Source of the DNA: CAWEBF01 sp963807235
GTDB taxonomy: Bacteria; Acidobacteriota; Vicinamibacteria; Vicinamibacterales; UBA2999
Direction of reading: 5' to 3'
DNA: 64,000 nt
Assembly (NCBI GenBank): GCA_963807235.1
Contig: CAWEBF010000022.1
Location: 62,001 to 126,000, forward strand
Under the pieces are notes generated by a model. The model did not search any database. It worked only from the letters and a program-made list of their open reading frames with translations, and had not been told where the DNA came from. Of the stretch, positions 38,031 to 47,275 are shown piece by piece. A program made the translations under genes and the position numbers. How positions within the stretch are numbered: position 1 is the first letter of the stretch; the number at the start of each line of letters is the position of its first letter.

Positions 38031-39364
38031 GATCGCTGGCCGGCGAAGTCGTGGGGATGGCGCTCGACACGCTGCGCACCAACAAGCTGCGCTCGGCGTT
38101 GACCATCCTGGGCGTCGTGATTGGCATCACGGCGATCGTGGGGATGACGTCGCTCATCCGCGGCTTCGACGAATCCCTGCGCGACCAGGTCCGCGCGCTG
38201 GGGCCCAGCACCATCTTCGTCAGCAAGGTCAGCATCCTCAGCATCTCGAGCGGCGTCGAGTTCTCCGAGATCCTGCGGCGGCCGAACCTGACGATGGAGG
38301 ACGCCAAGGCCATCGAGAAACTGGCTCCGTCGATCGACATCGTGGACGTGATGCTCGGTACCGGCATCACGCAAACCACCGAGCGGCTGTACTACCGCGG
38401 CGACCGGACCAGCCAACAGGCGATCGTCGGCGCCACCGAGGAGTTCGCCTCGGCAAACTTCGCGACGCTGAGCCTCGGGCGCTTCTTCACCGAGCCGGAG
38501 GTGCTGCACCGCCGGCGCGTGGTGGTGATCGGCGACACGGCTTACCAGGCGCTCTTCGCCAAGTCGGGCATCGATCCCATCGGCAAGAAGGTGCGGATCG
38601 GCGCCATCGAGCATACGGTCATCGGCGTGATGACGAAGCGGCCTTCGGTCGGCGGGTTCGGCAACGACCAGGACGGCATGGTCGTGATCCCCACGACGAC
38701 ACACGAGGTGATCTTCGCCTCCGACGCGACCAATCGCCGCGGCCCTCCAGGGCAGAACAGCGCCACCATCATGGTCGTGCCCTACCCCAACGCCACGCGC
38801 GAGCAGGCGCTGCAGGAGGTGGAGCAGATCATGCGCATCCGGCACGGGCTGAAGCTGGACGAGCCCAACGACTTCGATCTGGCGACGCAGGACGCCATCC
38901 TGCGGGTGTGGGATCAGATCAGCAGCGCCACGTTCCTGGCGCTCGTCGTCATCTCGTCGATCGCGCTGATGGTGGGCGGGATCGGCGTGATGGCGATCAT
39001 GATGATCTCGGTCACCGAGCGGACGCGGGAGATCGGCGTGCGCAAGGCGCTCGGCGCGCGCCGGCAGGAGATGCTGTTTCAGTTCCTGATGGAGGCGGCC
39101 GTGCTGACCTCGATCGGCGGCGTGCTCGGCATCCTGTGGGGCAGCGCCATCGGCGTCACCGTCACGCTCGCTCACCGGCTTCCCGATCTCCCTGCCCTGG
39201 TGGTCGTTCGCGATCGGCCTGGGCTTCTCGGCCGGCGTCGGGATCTTCTTCGGGATGGTGCCCGCGGTCCGAGCCTCGCGCCTCGACCCCATCGAGGCGC
39301 TGCGCCACGAGTATACGGCCCGGCGGCCTGGAGCCCACGGGAGCCGCGCGCAGCCCCCGTCTAG
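38027..39364 (+). CDS. MacB/FtsX-type ABC permease, second of two, frameshifted near its end
   Basis: Starts MALDTLRTNKLRSALTILGVVIGI after a short leader, with a periplasmic domain and the signature ERTREIGVRKALGARRQEM. Near 39172 the frame breaks: removing one T (CTCGC-T-CACC) restores ATGFPISLPWWSFAIGLGFS and the expected end ASRLDPIEALRHE at about 39316. In the restored frame the stop would be at 39458, inside convergent glnK, so a second small error may exist. With the first permease it would form a heterodimeric exporter; the missing ATPase must be encoded elsewhere. Confidence 0.85.
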   Translation: MRSLAGEVVGMALDTLRTNKLRSALTILGVVIGITAIVGMTSLIRGFDESLRDQVRALGPSTIFVSKVSILSISSGVEFSEILRRPNLTMEDAKAIEKLAPSIDIVDVMLGTGITQTTERLYYRGDRTSQQAIVGATEEFASANFATLSLGRFFTEPEVLHRRRVVVIGDTAYQALFAKSGIDPIGKKVRIGAIEHTVIGVMTKRPSVGGFGNDQDGMVVIPTTTHEVIFASDATNRRGPPGQNSATIMVVPYPNATREQALQEVEQIMRIRHGLKLDEPNDFDLATQDAILRVWDQISSATFLALVVISSIALMVGGIGVMAIMMISVTERTREIGVRKALGARRQEMLFQFLMEAAVLTSIGGVLGILWGSAIGVTVTLAHRLPDLPALVVVRDRPGLLGRRRDLLRDGARGPSLAPRPHRGAAPRVYGPAAWSPREPRAAPV

Positions 39365-39690
39365 ACGTCTTTCTCGCCCGTCCGGATCTTGTAGCTCTCG
39401 AGCACCGGCAGCACGAACACGCGGCCGTCGCCGATCTCGCCGGTCCGCGCCGCCGTGACGATGGCCTTGACGACGTCGTCGGCCACCGCGTCCGCCACCA
39501 CCACCTCGATCTCCATCTTCGGCAGCAGGCTGACGTTGTATTCCTTGCCGCGGTAGATCGCGGTGTGGCCCTTCTGCTTGCCGTGGCCGCGCACCTCGGT
39601 CACGGTCATTCCGGCGATGTTCAGCTTGGCCAGCGCGTCCTTGACCTCGTCGACCTTGTTCGGGCGGACAATGCTCTTGATCAGTTTCAT
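39361..39690 (-). CDS. glnK: Nitrogen regulatory PII protein
   Basis: 109 aa trimeric signal protein that binds ATP/ADP and 2-oxoglutarate. The T-loop GKQKGHTAIYRGKEYNVSLLPK has Tyr51, the uridylylation site, and the C-terminal block TGEIGDGRVFVLPVLESYKIRTGE is canonical. GGAGGAG precedes the ATG at 39690, which overlaps the glnD stop. GlnD encoded directly upstream is its modifying enzyme and AmtB, two genes further up, its membrane partner. Whether it is GlnB or GlnK cannot be told from sequence; location near amtB favours GlnK. Confidence 0.95.
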   Translation of the reverse strand: MKLIKSIVRPNKVDEVKDALAKLNIAGMTVTEVRGHGKQKGHTAIYRGKEYNVSLLPKMEIEVVVADAVADDVVKAIVTAARTGEIGDGRVFVLPVLESYKIRTGEKDV

Positions 39691-42208
39691 CGAGTCTCCT
39701 CCAGGGTGCGTTGCAGATCGGCGGTCAGCGCCAGTTGCTCCGCCTCGGTCAGTTTGACCCCACCCGTCGTTAGGTGGAATACGTCGATGGCCTTCTCGCC
39801 CTCGGTGGCGATGAGGACCAGGTCCACGTCGCAGTGGTGCGCCGCAATCACGCGGCTGATGCGGTACAGCAGCCCCACGGCGTTGGTAGCCACGATGTCG
39901 AGAATCGTGTAGCGGCTCGACGCCGCGTTGTCGGCGCGGACCACGGGCGGGAAGCGGGCCGTGCCCTTCGGCTGCAGGATGCCCCGTTCGCGGCCGTGCA
40001 GACGCGCGGCCACGTCCACGCGGCCGGCCACGGCGTCTTCGAGAACACGCGGCCAGGCGGTCGCGTCCGTCGGGATTCAGCGCCAGGAACCGCTCGTCGT
40101 CCATGAACTGGAAGACGTCCAGCACCAGGCCGTTCAGGCTGGTGAACGCGTGGCCGCGGATGATGTTCATGCCGAACGACGACAGCACGCCGCAGATGCT
40201 CGAGAAGAGCGCCGGGCGATCCCGCGTCACGACCGCGAGCGTCCACACGCCGGACTCGGTCTGGTCCAGCGACACGTGGACGTCGTCGGCCTTGAGATCG
40301 CGCGCCAGCCGCACGTGCCGGTAGATCGCGTCGGAGGTGAAGAGCTGCAGGTAGCGCCGCGGCAGGCCCTCGAGGAACTGCGACAGCTCGTGCTTGGACA
40401 CGTCGGACGGCCGCGCTGAGGTCAGGCCGTCCAGCTCGGCCTGGTCCGACTCGATCCGCTCGTCGCCGTACCGTTGCGTCAGGTGGTTGTAGGTGTCCAC
40501 GTAGAGCCGCCACAGCAGCTCTTCCTTCCACGGTGTGAGCGTGTCGGGGCTCACCGCCTGCACGTCGGCCAGCGTCATCAGGCACAGCATCTTCAAGCGG
40601 CTCTCGGTGCCGATGAACGCGGCGAAGTCGCGCACGATATCGGGATCTTCCGTATCGCGCCGGAAGGCCACGAGCGACATCTTCAAGTGGTTCCGGATCA
40701 GGAACAGGACCGCTTCCCGCGCCTCCTGCGACACCTGCAGCCTGGCCAGCACGCCCTCGGCCATCCGCTCGCTTTCGACCTCGTGGTCGTCGTCGCGCCA
40801 CTTGCCCACGTCGTGGAAGAGAAGCGCCAGCACCACCCACTCGGGGGCCTCGAGCTCGTTCAGCACGTTGCGGAACCGCTGACGCTCGGGCCGATCGGTA
40901 GCGGCCAGCCGCTCGAGATTCCGCACCGTCAGCAGCGTGTGCTCGTCCACGGTGTACTTGTGGTAGAAGTCGCGCACGACTCGCCACGAGATCGCCTGGA
41001 ACTCCGGGAATATGCGTCCCAGGAGACCGCAGTCGTGCATCTCGGACAGCCGGTCGTACAGTCCGGGAGCCGGGCGCAGAAACCGCAGCAGCGCCGCGCG
41101 CTCGGCCGGCTCCGGGAAGAAATCGTCGGCGCGGTAGCGGTCCAGTTGCTGCTGGATCAGCGAGAGCGCCTCCTCGGAGACCGCGGTGGACTGCGCCACC
41201 GCCGTCTCGAAGGCTCCCACCCACGCGGCGGGCGTGCGCGCCGCCAGCACCGGATCCAGGAAGCCCACTCCGTCGCGCGAGAGCCCCAGGTTGGGCCCGA
41301 CCGGCCGGGGTGCAGTGCGGCGGACCCAGCCGAACGCACGGTCCACCACACGCGCGTGGCGGAAGTAATCGCTCATCAGCCGCTCGACGCGCTGGCGCGG
41401 CTCGATGCCCGGGTAGCCCATCAGATCGGCGATCTGTTCCTGCCACTCGTGGCCCAGCGTGTTCTGGTTCCGCGAAGTCGCCGCGTGCAGCGCCGACCGC
41501 AGCCGGAGCAGGAAGTCTTCGGCGTCGTCGAAGCGCGCCGCCTCCGTGGGGCCCTTGCGCAGCAGCGCCGGATCGGTCAGCTGGGCGACCGTGCGGGTCG
41601 CGGCCACGTCGCGCAGCGCGCCCGGGGCGTCCTTCACATCGGGCTCCAGCTGATACAGGGTGCCGTTGAAGGGCGCGTGGCGCTCGTCGGCCAGCTGGTA
41701 CAAGGAGTCGATGATCACCGCGTGGGCAGTGGCGTCGTGGAAGCTGTCGTGCCAGCGGTCGAACAGCTCACGGGACCCGGCAACGTGCCGGGCATCCACC
41801 AGCGCGAGCAGGAACTCGGGGTTGTCGCGCTCCAGCGTGTCGAAGTCGTCGAGTTCGCGGACCTGATGCCCCACCACCACACCCGCGTCCCAGAGCGGGT
41901 GCAGCAGCGCGCGCAAGAAGGCCTCTTCGCCTTCGCCGATGCGGCCGCCGAACAGCACCAGAAGGTCCAGGTCGGAGTGCAGGCAGAGATGACGGCGGCC
42001 GTAGCCGCCAATCGCGACGACGGCCACGGGGCACCCAGGCCGGCGGCGCCTCTGTGACAAGCCGCCGCAACAGCGCGTCCACGCGGTCGGAGTAGCGTTC
42101 CAGCGAATTGCGGCCGCCCGTGCCCCGCTTGATGTCGGCGCGAAGCTCGGCCCGGGCCCCCTGAAGGGCCGTCACCGCGGCCGGGCTGGCGGCCCCCGGT
42201 CCGGTCAT
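39687..42208 (-). CDS. glnD: PII uridylyltransferase / uridylyl-removing enzyme, frame broken twice
   Basis: GlnD adds UMP to PII when glutamine is low and removes it when glutamine is high. About 839 aa after correction. The nucleotidyltransferase domain has AIGGYGRRHLCLHSDLDLLVLF (a G-G-Y-G-R ... D-x-D motif), the HD domain VLALLFHDVGKW, and two C-terminal ACT domains. Breaks: near 42029 an extra C in a C-run (GTGCCC-C-GTG) separates the first 55 residues, and near 40047 an extra T (GCG-T-GTTC) separates the last 110. Removing both bases gives one clean frame with ATG 42208. Confidence 0.92.
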
Positions 42209-42238
42209 GAGGCCGCACCCTGGGCGGCGTGGATGACG

Positions 42239-43065
42239 TCAGGTACCGGAGACCGATGCCGCCCGACACGACGACCTGATGTTCCTTGCCGAGCACCAGC
42301 TGGTTGCGGTCGCCGAGCCGGATGTACTCCGCTCCTCCGTGCAGATTCCAGCGCCCCCCGCTCGAGAGCGGTAGCGTGGCGATGCCACCCACACTGAAGA
42401 AGCCGAAACGTTCATCCCCACGCAGTCCTTCGTAGTAGTCCCCCAGGCTCAAACCTACCTTGACCGGAACCGCCAACGTAACACCCTGCCCGAACGTGGG
42501 CCGCGCGCCCAACTCGAGATACTGGCCCTTCTCGCGGCCGCCGTCCAACTGGCCTTGCAACTCCACGACCACGAGCGCGTACGGGGCCACCCAATACGCC
42601 GGCGCGCCCACCGTGAACGCCAGCTCGGTCATGCTGGGAAACGCATCGTTCGGGCTGGTACGCCCCACATAGCCCGCACTGACCTTCAGCCCGCCCCCGA
42701 CACCGACGCCGAACGTCGCGTAGAAATCGGACTCGGTACCACAACTTGCCGAGGCCGTCCAGACCGGCGGCACCCGTGTGGAGGCTGTTCCACGTGCCGA
42801 CGTTCAGGGTCATCCGGCCCGTCCCGCTCGAGTCTCCTCCCTTCACCACCACGCCAAGGTCCGCGGCCGGCCACATGATCACGCCTGTGTCGTCCTGGTT
42901 GATGCCGCGAAGCACATACGCGTTGGCCACGTCGAAGCTGGCCGACAGAGTGACCGGCCAATCGGAACTGGACTGCGCTCGCGCTCCGGCCGGCCAGAGG
43001 CATCCTGCGAGCACGCCCGCGATCAACCACTGGCGATGGCCGTGTATCGACGGTCGTTGAGTCAT
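42239..43065 (-). CDS. Predicted outer-membrane protein of the nitrogen cluster (TIGR02001-like), frameshifted
   Basis: About 275 aa after correction. The signal peptide ends AGARAQ. The mature part begins with alternating strand residues (WPVTLSASFDVANAYVLRGINQDD), like the TIGR02001 family of predicted barrels often found near glnK/amtB. Near 42740 an extra C (GGTAC-C-GAG) breaks LGKLWY from ESDFYATFGVGVGGGLKVS. A second extra C at 42246 would explain why the frame fails to stop after GIGLRY; with it the gene ends at 42239, otherwise it runs on into glnD. A role in ammonium or metabolite passage across the outer membrane is inference. Confidence 0.65.
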
Positions 43066-43164
43066 CGGCGTCCTCGGGCCCCGTGCGCCCCGGAATGGGC
43101 GCCACCCCGCGAGCCACTTTAGAGTACTCGGCTCAAGGGTTTGTACCCATCATTGGACGAGCGA

Positions 43165-43181
43165 GCCACCACTGTGGTGGC
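43165..43181. other. 7-bp hairpin downstream of amtB
   Basis: GCCACCA-CTG-TGGTGGC is a perfect 7-bp palindrome about 100 bp after the amtB stop. It is not followed by a T-run, so termination is uncertain. The remainder of the 212-bp gap between amtB and the outer-membrane protein gene shows no element I recognise. Confidence 0.4.
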
Positions 43182-43277
43182 CCGCCCACGGACGCTTCAG
43201 GCTTGCTGGCGCCGACTCGTGTTCCTGCGCTGCACCTCCGACTCAGGGGCCGGCTGGACCCCACACCATCCCTTCGA

Positions 43278-44558
43278 TCACAGCTCGGCGCGCGCCGGCG
43301 ACAGCACGGGCGAGGACGCCGGCACCGCAGTCGCGGCCGCGATCTCCTCGGAGCCGCCGGTGTGCGAGTACGCCTCCTCACCGTGCGCCGAGATGTCGAT
43401 GCCTTCCGCCTCGGCCTCGTTGTCGGCCCGCAGCGGCACCACGAGCGAAATGGCCTTCAGCAGCACGAAGCTGGCCAGGCCGCTGTAGAGCATCGTGGCC
43501 AGCACCGCGGCACCCTGCACCAGGAGCTGCCCGGGGTTGCCATACATCGCGCCGTCGGCCAGGCCGTTGAGGCTCTTCTCCGCGAACACACCGGTCAGCA
43601 GCGCGCCGACAGTGCCGCCGACGCCGTGCGCGGCGATCACGTCGAGCGAATCGTCGAGCGACGTCTTCGCGCGGATCGTCAGCGCGGCGTAGCTCGGGAC
43701 CGCCGCGATAGCCCCCAGCAGCAGCGCGTTGATCGGGCTAATGAGGCCAGCGGCCGGCGTGATGGCTACCAGCCCGACGACGATGGCCGTGGCGCACCCG
43801 ACGGCGGTCGGCTTGCCCGTGCGGAAGGCGTCGAGCCCGGCCCACACAACGAGCGTGGCGGCCGGCGCGAGCATGGTTGTAATGAACGCCAGGCCGGCTT
43901 GCGGGCTCGCCGCCAGCGCGCTTCCGGCGTTGAAGCCGAACCAGCCGAACCACAGCAGGCCCGCGCCCAGCAGGACGAACGGCACGTTGTGCGGCAGGAT
44001 GGCTGACTGGCCGTAGCCGGTTCGCTTGCCCACCACCATGGCCGCCGCGAACGCGGCCGCCGCTGCGTTGACGTGCACCACCGTGCCGCCGGCGAAGTCC
44101 AAGGCTCCCAACTGCGCCAGCCAGCCGCCGCCCCACACCCAGTGAGCGACCGGGCTGTAGACCGCCAGCGCCCACAGCGCGATGAAGGCGACGTACGCCG
44201 AGAAGCGCATGCGCTCGACGATGGCGCCCGAAATCAGCGCCGCGGTGATGATGGCGAAGGTGCCCTGGAAACCCATGAAGAGGACGTGGGGAATCGTGCC
44301 CTTGGCCTCCAACCCGACGCCGTTCAGGCCGGCGAAGGCGAGGTCTCCGAGCCAGGCGCCCGACCCGGAGAAGGCCAGCGAATAGCCCACCAGCGCCCAC
44401 AGCACGCCGACGACGCCGAGCGACACGAAGCTCATCATCATCGTGTTGAGCACGTTCTTCGAGCGAACGAGGCCTCCGTAGAAGAACGCCAGCGCCGGCG
44501 TCATCAGCAGCACTAGGGCCGTCGACATCAACATCCACGCGGTATCTGCCTGATTCAT
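43278..44558 (-). CDS. amtB: Ammonium transporter AmtB
   Basis: 426 aa, 11 membrane helices. The N-terminal MNQADTAWMLMSTALVLLMTPALAFFYGG matches Amt proteins that start directly with the first helix. The ammonium-binding and gate region (HWVWGGGWLAQLGALDFAGGTVVH) and the paired pore His region in DVIAAHGVGGT are present. An extended, acidic C-terminal tail ends ...PVLSPARAEL. GAGGTGA precedes the ATG at 44558. A sigma-54 promoter lies upstream, fitting induction under nitrogen limitation, and GlnK would block the channel when nitrogen is plentiful. Confidence 0.96.
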   Translation of the reverse strand: MNQADTAWMLMSTALVLLMTPALAFFYGGLVRSKNVLNTMMMSFVSLGVVGVLWALVGYSLAFSGSGAWLGDLAFAGLNGVGLEAKGTIPHVLFMGFQGTFAIITAALISGAIVERMRFSAYVAFIALWALAVYSPVAHWVWGGGWLAQLGALDFAGGTVVHVNAAAAAFAAAMVVGKRTGYGQSAILPHNVPFVLLGAGLLWFGWFGFNAGSALAASPQAGLAFITTMLAPAATLVVWAGLDAFRTGKPTAVGCATAIVVGLVAITPAAGLISPINALLLGAIAAVPSYAALTIRAKTSLDDSLDVIAAHGVGGTVGALLTGVFAEKSLNGLADGAMYGNPGQLLVQGAAVLATMLYSGLASFVLLKAISLVVPLRADNEAEAEGIDISAHGEEAYSHTGGSEEIAAATAVPASSPVLSPARAEL

Positions 44559-44632
44559 TCGATCACCTCGCCATGCCGTTTCGCCGGCCGCACGGGCGCG
44601 GACGATAGCGAACGGAGCCTTGTCGGCAGTTG

Positions 44633-44648
44633 AGCAAGAAGGGAGCCA
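44633..44648 (-). promoter_or_regulatory. Sigma-54 promoter of amtB
   Basis: The minus strand reads TGGCTCCCTTCTTGCT, matching TGGC-N7-TTGCW with correct -24/-12 spacing, 75 bp before the amtB ATG. It lies in the 532-bp divergent spacer (44559-45090), which otherwise holds the plus-strand promoter for the EF-G-like gene; I see no gene in it. An NtrC-type activator, such as the one encoded at 14585, would be required. Confidence 0.75.
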
Positions 44649-44983
44649 GCTTCCAGCCGAGCTGAGCGGGACGAACTGACCGTTTTTCTCAGCAAACTCG
44701 CCGATTCTGGGCTGGGCGACCCTGACGCCATGATGGACATATTTGTGTGATTGGCTCATTCAACGATCATTCCTGTCGAAGTACGCCAGGGGCGGCGAGG
44801 GCGTTCGGAGCCGGTTCGGCCCGCCCTCGCGTCCCTCTCGAATCGCGACCCGTCGAGGCATACGGTCGCCGCTCGGAGAGCCTACACATTTGTTCCCACA
44901 GATGTCCGCGGATCCTGATTTGTCTGATCCAGCATGATCCCGACGGTGCGCGGGGGCCGCGCCATGCGCCGGGCGGGGAACTC

Positions 44984-45012
44984 TTGCACCCCCCGCCGAC
45001 GGCGACTATGAT
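44984..45012 (+). promoter_or_regulatory. Sigma-70-type promoter of the EF-G-like gene
   Basis: TTGCAC (44984-44989) and TATGAT (45007-45012) are separated by 17 bp. The predicted leader to the ATG at 45091 is about 72 nt. Just before that ATG the sequence AGGAG-N6-CTCCT could hide the ribosome-binding site in a small hairpin. Confidence 0.6.
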
Positions 45013-45090
45013 CCCGGTCCGGTCTGCCCATCGGCGAGCGGAGCTAGCCCACGCCCGCCCAGGACGGCGCGCCAGGAGGGGATACTCCTT

Positions 45091-47190
45091 ATGAAGGTCT
45101 ACGACGCCGGCACCATCAGAAACGTGGCCATCGTCGGGCACAGCGGGTGCGGGAAGACACAACTCATCGCGGCCATGTTGTTCGCTGCCGGCGCCGTCAA
45201 CCGGTTGGGTCGGGTGGATGACGGCACCACGGTCACCGACTTCGACGAAGAAGCGATCGCGCGCAAGCATTCCCTCTCCTCGAGCCTCGCGCACGCCGAG
45301 TGGCTCAAGACGAAGATCAACATCATCGACACCCCCGGCATGGCCAACTTCCTCACCGACGCGCGCTCGGCGCTGCGCGTAGTGGAGGCCGCCGCCGTGG
45401 TGGTGGACTCGGTGCACGGCGTCGAAGTGCAGACCGAGAAGCTCTGGGCGGACGCGGCCGCCGCCAACCTGCCGCGCATCGTCGTGCTCAGCCGGCTCGA
45501 TCGCGAGCGCGGCAGCCTGGAGCGCTCTCTCGCCTCGCTGCACCGCGACTGCGCGCGCGAGATCATCCCCATCCAGCTGCCGATCGGCGAGGAAAAGCGC
45601 TTCAAGGGTGTCGTGGACCTGGTGCGGATGCGCGCGCTGACATTCGCCGACAACGGCAGCGGCGCGATGACCGAGGGCGATATTCCCGCCGACATGATGG
45701 CGGCCGCCGAAGCCGCGCGGACGGCGCTGGTGGAGATGGTCGCGGAGGCTGACGAAGCCCTGATGGAGGCGTTCTTCGCGGAGGGCACGCTGTCCCAGGA
45801 GCAGCTGGAGACGGGCTTGCGCAACGCGACCAGCGCCGCGCGCATCTTCCCGCTCGTCTGCGCATCGGGGTCCCAGGTCATCGGCGTGCAGCCACTGCTC
45901 GACGCGCTGGTCCGCTACGTTCCGTCGCCGCTCGACAGGCCGTTCGCCGCGGCCGGGAAGGACGGTTCGGAGCTGGCGGTGACGCCGGCCGACAACGCGC
46001 CCCACACCGCGTTCGTCTGGAAGACCATCGCGGACCCCTTTGCGGGCCGCATCACGATGCTCCGTGTCGTGAACGGCACGCTCAAGTCCGACACCACGGT
46101 GCACAACGCGACGCGCGACTCGTCGGAGCGGCTCGGCCACCTGCTGGCGCTCCAGGGGAAGAACCAGGTGCACGTCCAGGAGTTGCGCGCGGGAGACCTG
46201 GGCGCCGTCGCCAAGCTGAAGGACACACGGACCAACGACGTGCTGGCCGAAGCGAACGTCGCCACCCGCGTCGCCCCGATCACGTTCCCCGAGCCCGTCC
46301 TGTCCTACGCCATCGAGCCGAAGAGCCGCGGCGACGAGGACAAAATCAGCACGTCGATGCACCGGCTGCAGGAGGAGGATCCGACGATCGCCTACACGCG
46401 CGATCCGCAGACCCACGAGCTGCTGCTCGCCGGCCAGGGGCAGCTACACATCGAGGTCACCGTGGCGAAGCTGAAGCGCCGGTTCGGCGTGGAGGTTCTC
46501 CTCAAGCCGCCGCGGATCCCCTACCGGGAGACGATCACGGCGGCCACCGAGGCCCACGGCCGCCACAAGAAGCAGACGGGCGGGCACGGCCAGTTCGGCG
46601 ATTGCAAGATCCGCGTGGAGCCGTTGCCGCGTGGCAGCGACTTCCAGTTCGAGGACGACATTTTTGGCGGCGCGATCCCGCGGCAGTACGTCCCAGCGGT
46701 CGAGAAGGGGATCCAGGACGCGCGGATGCGCGGCTATCTGGCCGGCTTCCCGATGGTGGACTTCAAGGCGACCGTCTTCGACGGGTCGTACCACCAGGTG
46801 GACTCGAACGAGCTCTCGTTCAAGATGGCCGGCTCGCTGGCCTTCAAGGATGCGATGACCCGCGCCCGGCCCACCATCCTGGAACCGGTTATGAATGTCG
46901 AGGTCCACGCGCCCAGCGACTTCGCCGGTGATCTGATGGGCGACCTGAACGGCCGCCGCGGGCGCATCTCGGGAATGGACACGCGCGGACACAACACCGT
47001 GATCAAGGCCCAGGTGCCGATGGCCGAGATGCTGACTTACGAGCAGCACCTCACGTCAGCCACCGGCGGCCGCGGGTCGTACCACATGGAGTACTCGCAT
47101 TACGAGGAAGTGCCCCACTCGGCGCAGGCCAAGATCATCGCCACGGCGAAGGCGGCGAGAAGCGGAGACGCCCTGGAAGAAGCCAGCTAG
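45091..47190 (+). CDS. Elongation factor G-like translational GTPase (EF-G paralogue)
   Basis: 699 aa with all five EF-G domains. G1 GHSGCGKT at 16-23 and G3 DTPG are normal, but the G2 region lacks the RGITI motif (ARKHSLSSSLAHAEW instead). The G4 motif is SRLD rather than NKxD, so guanine recognition may be altered. Domain IV includes TGGHGQFGDCKIRVEPL, and domain V ends GRRGRISGMDTRGHNTVIKAQVP. This pattern fits the EF-G2/FusA2-type paralogues, not the main elongation factor. Strong AGGAGG upstream. It sits alone, convergent with the ribosomal operon. Function may be ribosome recycling or stress-time translation. Confidence 0.88.
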   Translation: MKVYDAGTIRNVAIVGHSGCGKTQLIAAMLFAAGAVNRLGRVDDGTTVTDFDEEAIARKHSLSSSLAHAEWLKTKINIIDTPGMANFLTDARSALRVVEAAAVVVDSVHGVEVQTEKLWADAAAANLPRIVVLSRLDRERGSLERSLASLHRDCAREIIPIQLPIGEEKRFKGVVDLVRMRALTFADNGSGAMTEGDIPADMMAAAEAARTALVEMVAEADEALMEAFFAEGTLSQEQLETGLRNATSAARIFPLVCASGSQVIGVQPLLDALVRYVPSPLDRPFAAAGKDGSELAVTPADNAPHTAFVWKTIADPFAGRITMLRVVNGTLKSDTTVHNATRDSSERLGHLLALQGKNQVHVQELRAGDLGAVAKLKDTRTNDVLAEANVATRVAPITFPEPVLSYAIEPKSRGDEDKISTSMHRLQEEDPTIAYTRDPQTHELLLAGQGQLHIEVTVAKLKRRFGVEVLLKPPRIPYRETITAATEAHGRHKKQTGGHGQFGDCKIRVEPLPRGSDFQFEDDIFGGAIPRQYVPAVEKGIQDARMRGYLAGFPMVDFKATVFDGSYHQVDSNELSFKMAGSLAFKDAMTRARPTILEPVMNVEVHAPSDFAGDLMGDLNGRRGRISGMDTRGHNTVIKAQVPMAEMLTYEQHLTSATGGRGSYHMEYSHYEEVPHSAQAKIIATAKAARSGDALEEAS

Positions 47191-47193
47191 AGG

Positions 47194-47225
47194 GGCTCCC
47201 GGCTCCAGGCTTCGGGCTCTAGGCC
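47194..47225 (+). repeat. Heptamer array after the EF-G-like stop
   Basis: Three bases after the stop the plus strand reads GGCTCCC, GGCTCCA, GGCTTCG, GGCTCTA, GGCC, and then runs straight into the terminator stem. Confidence 0.75.
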
Positions 47226-47227
47226 TG

Positions 47228-47255
47228 AACGGGCCGGGCTCTCGCCCGGCCCGTT
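47228..47255. terminator. Bidirectional terminator hairpin (left copy)
   Basis: A perfect 12-bp stem AACGGGCCGGGC / GCCCGGCCCGTT with loop TCTC. It follows the EF-G-like gene on the plus strand and the orphan ORF on the minus strand. The stem and flank GTTGTGCGTAC recur in inverted orientation at 47966-48000. Confidence 0.7.
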
Positions 47256-47275
47256 GTGCGTACGGCCGCTGCTCG

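Noticed and set aside
39848..41446. 532-codon open frame within glnD on the same strand
   Set aside because: Arg/Ala/Gly-rich, no family similarity, and glnD domains are clear in the other frame.
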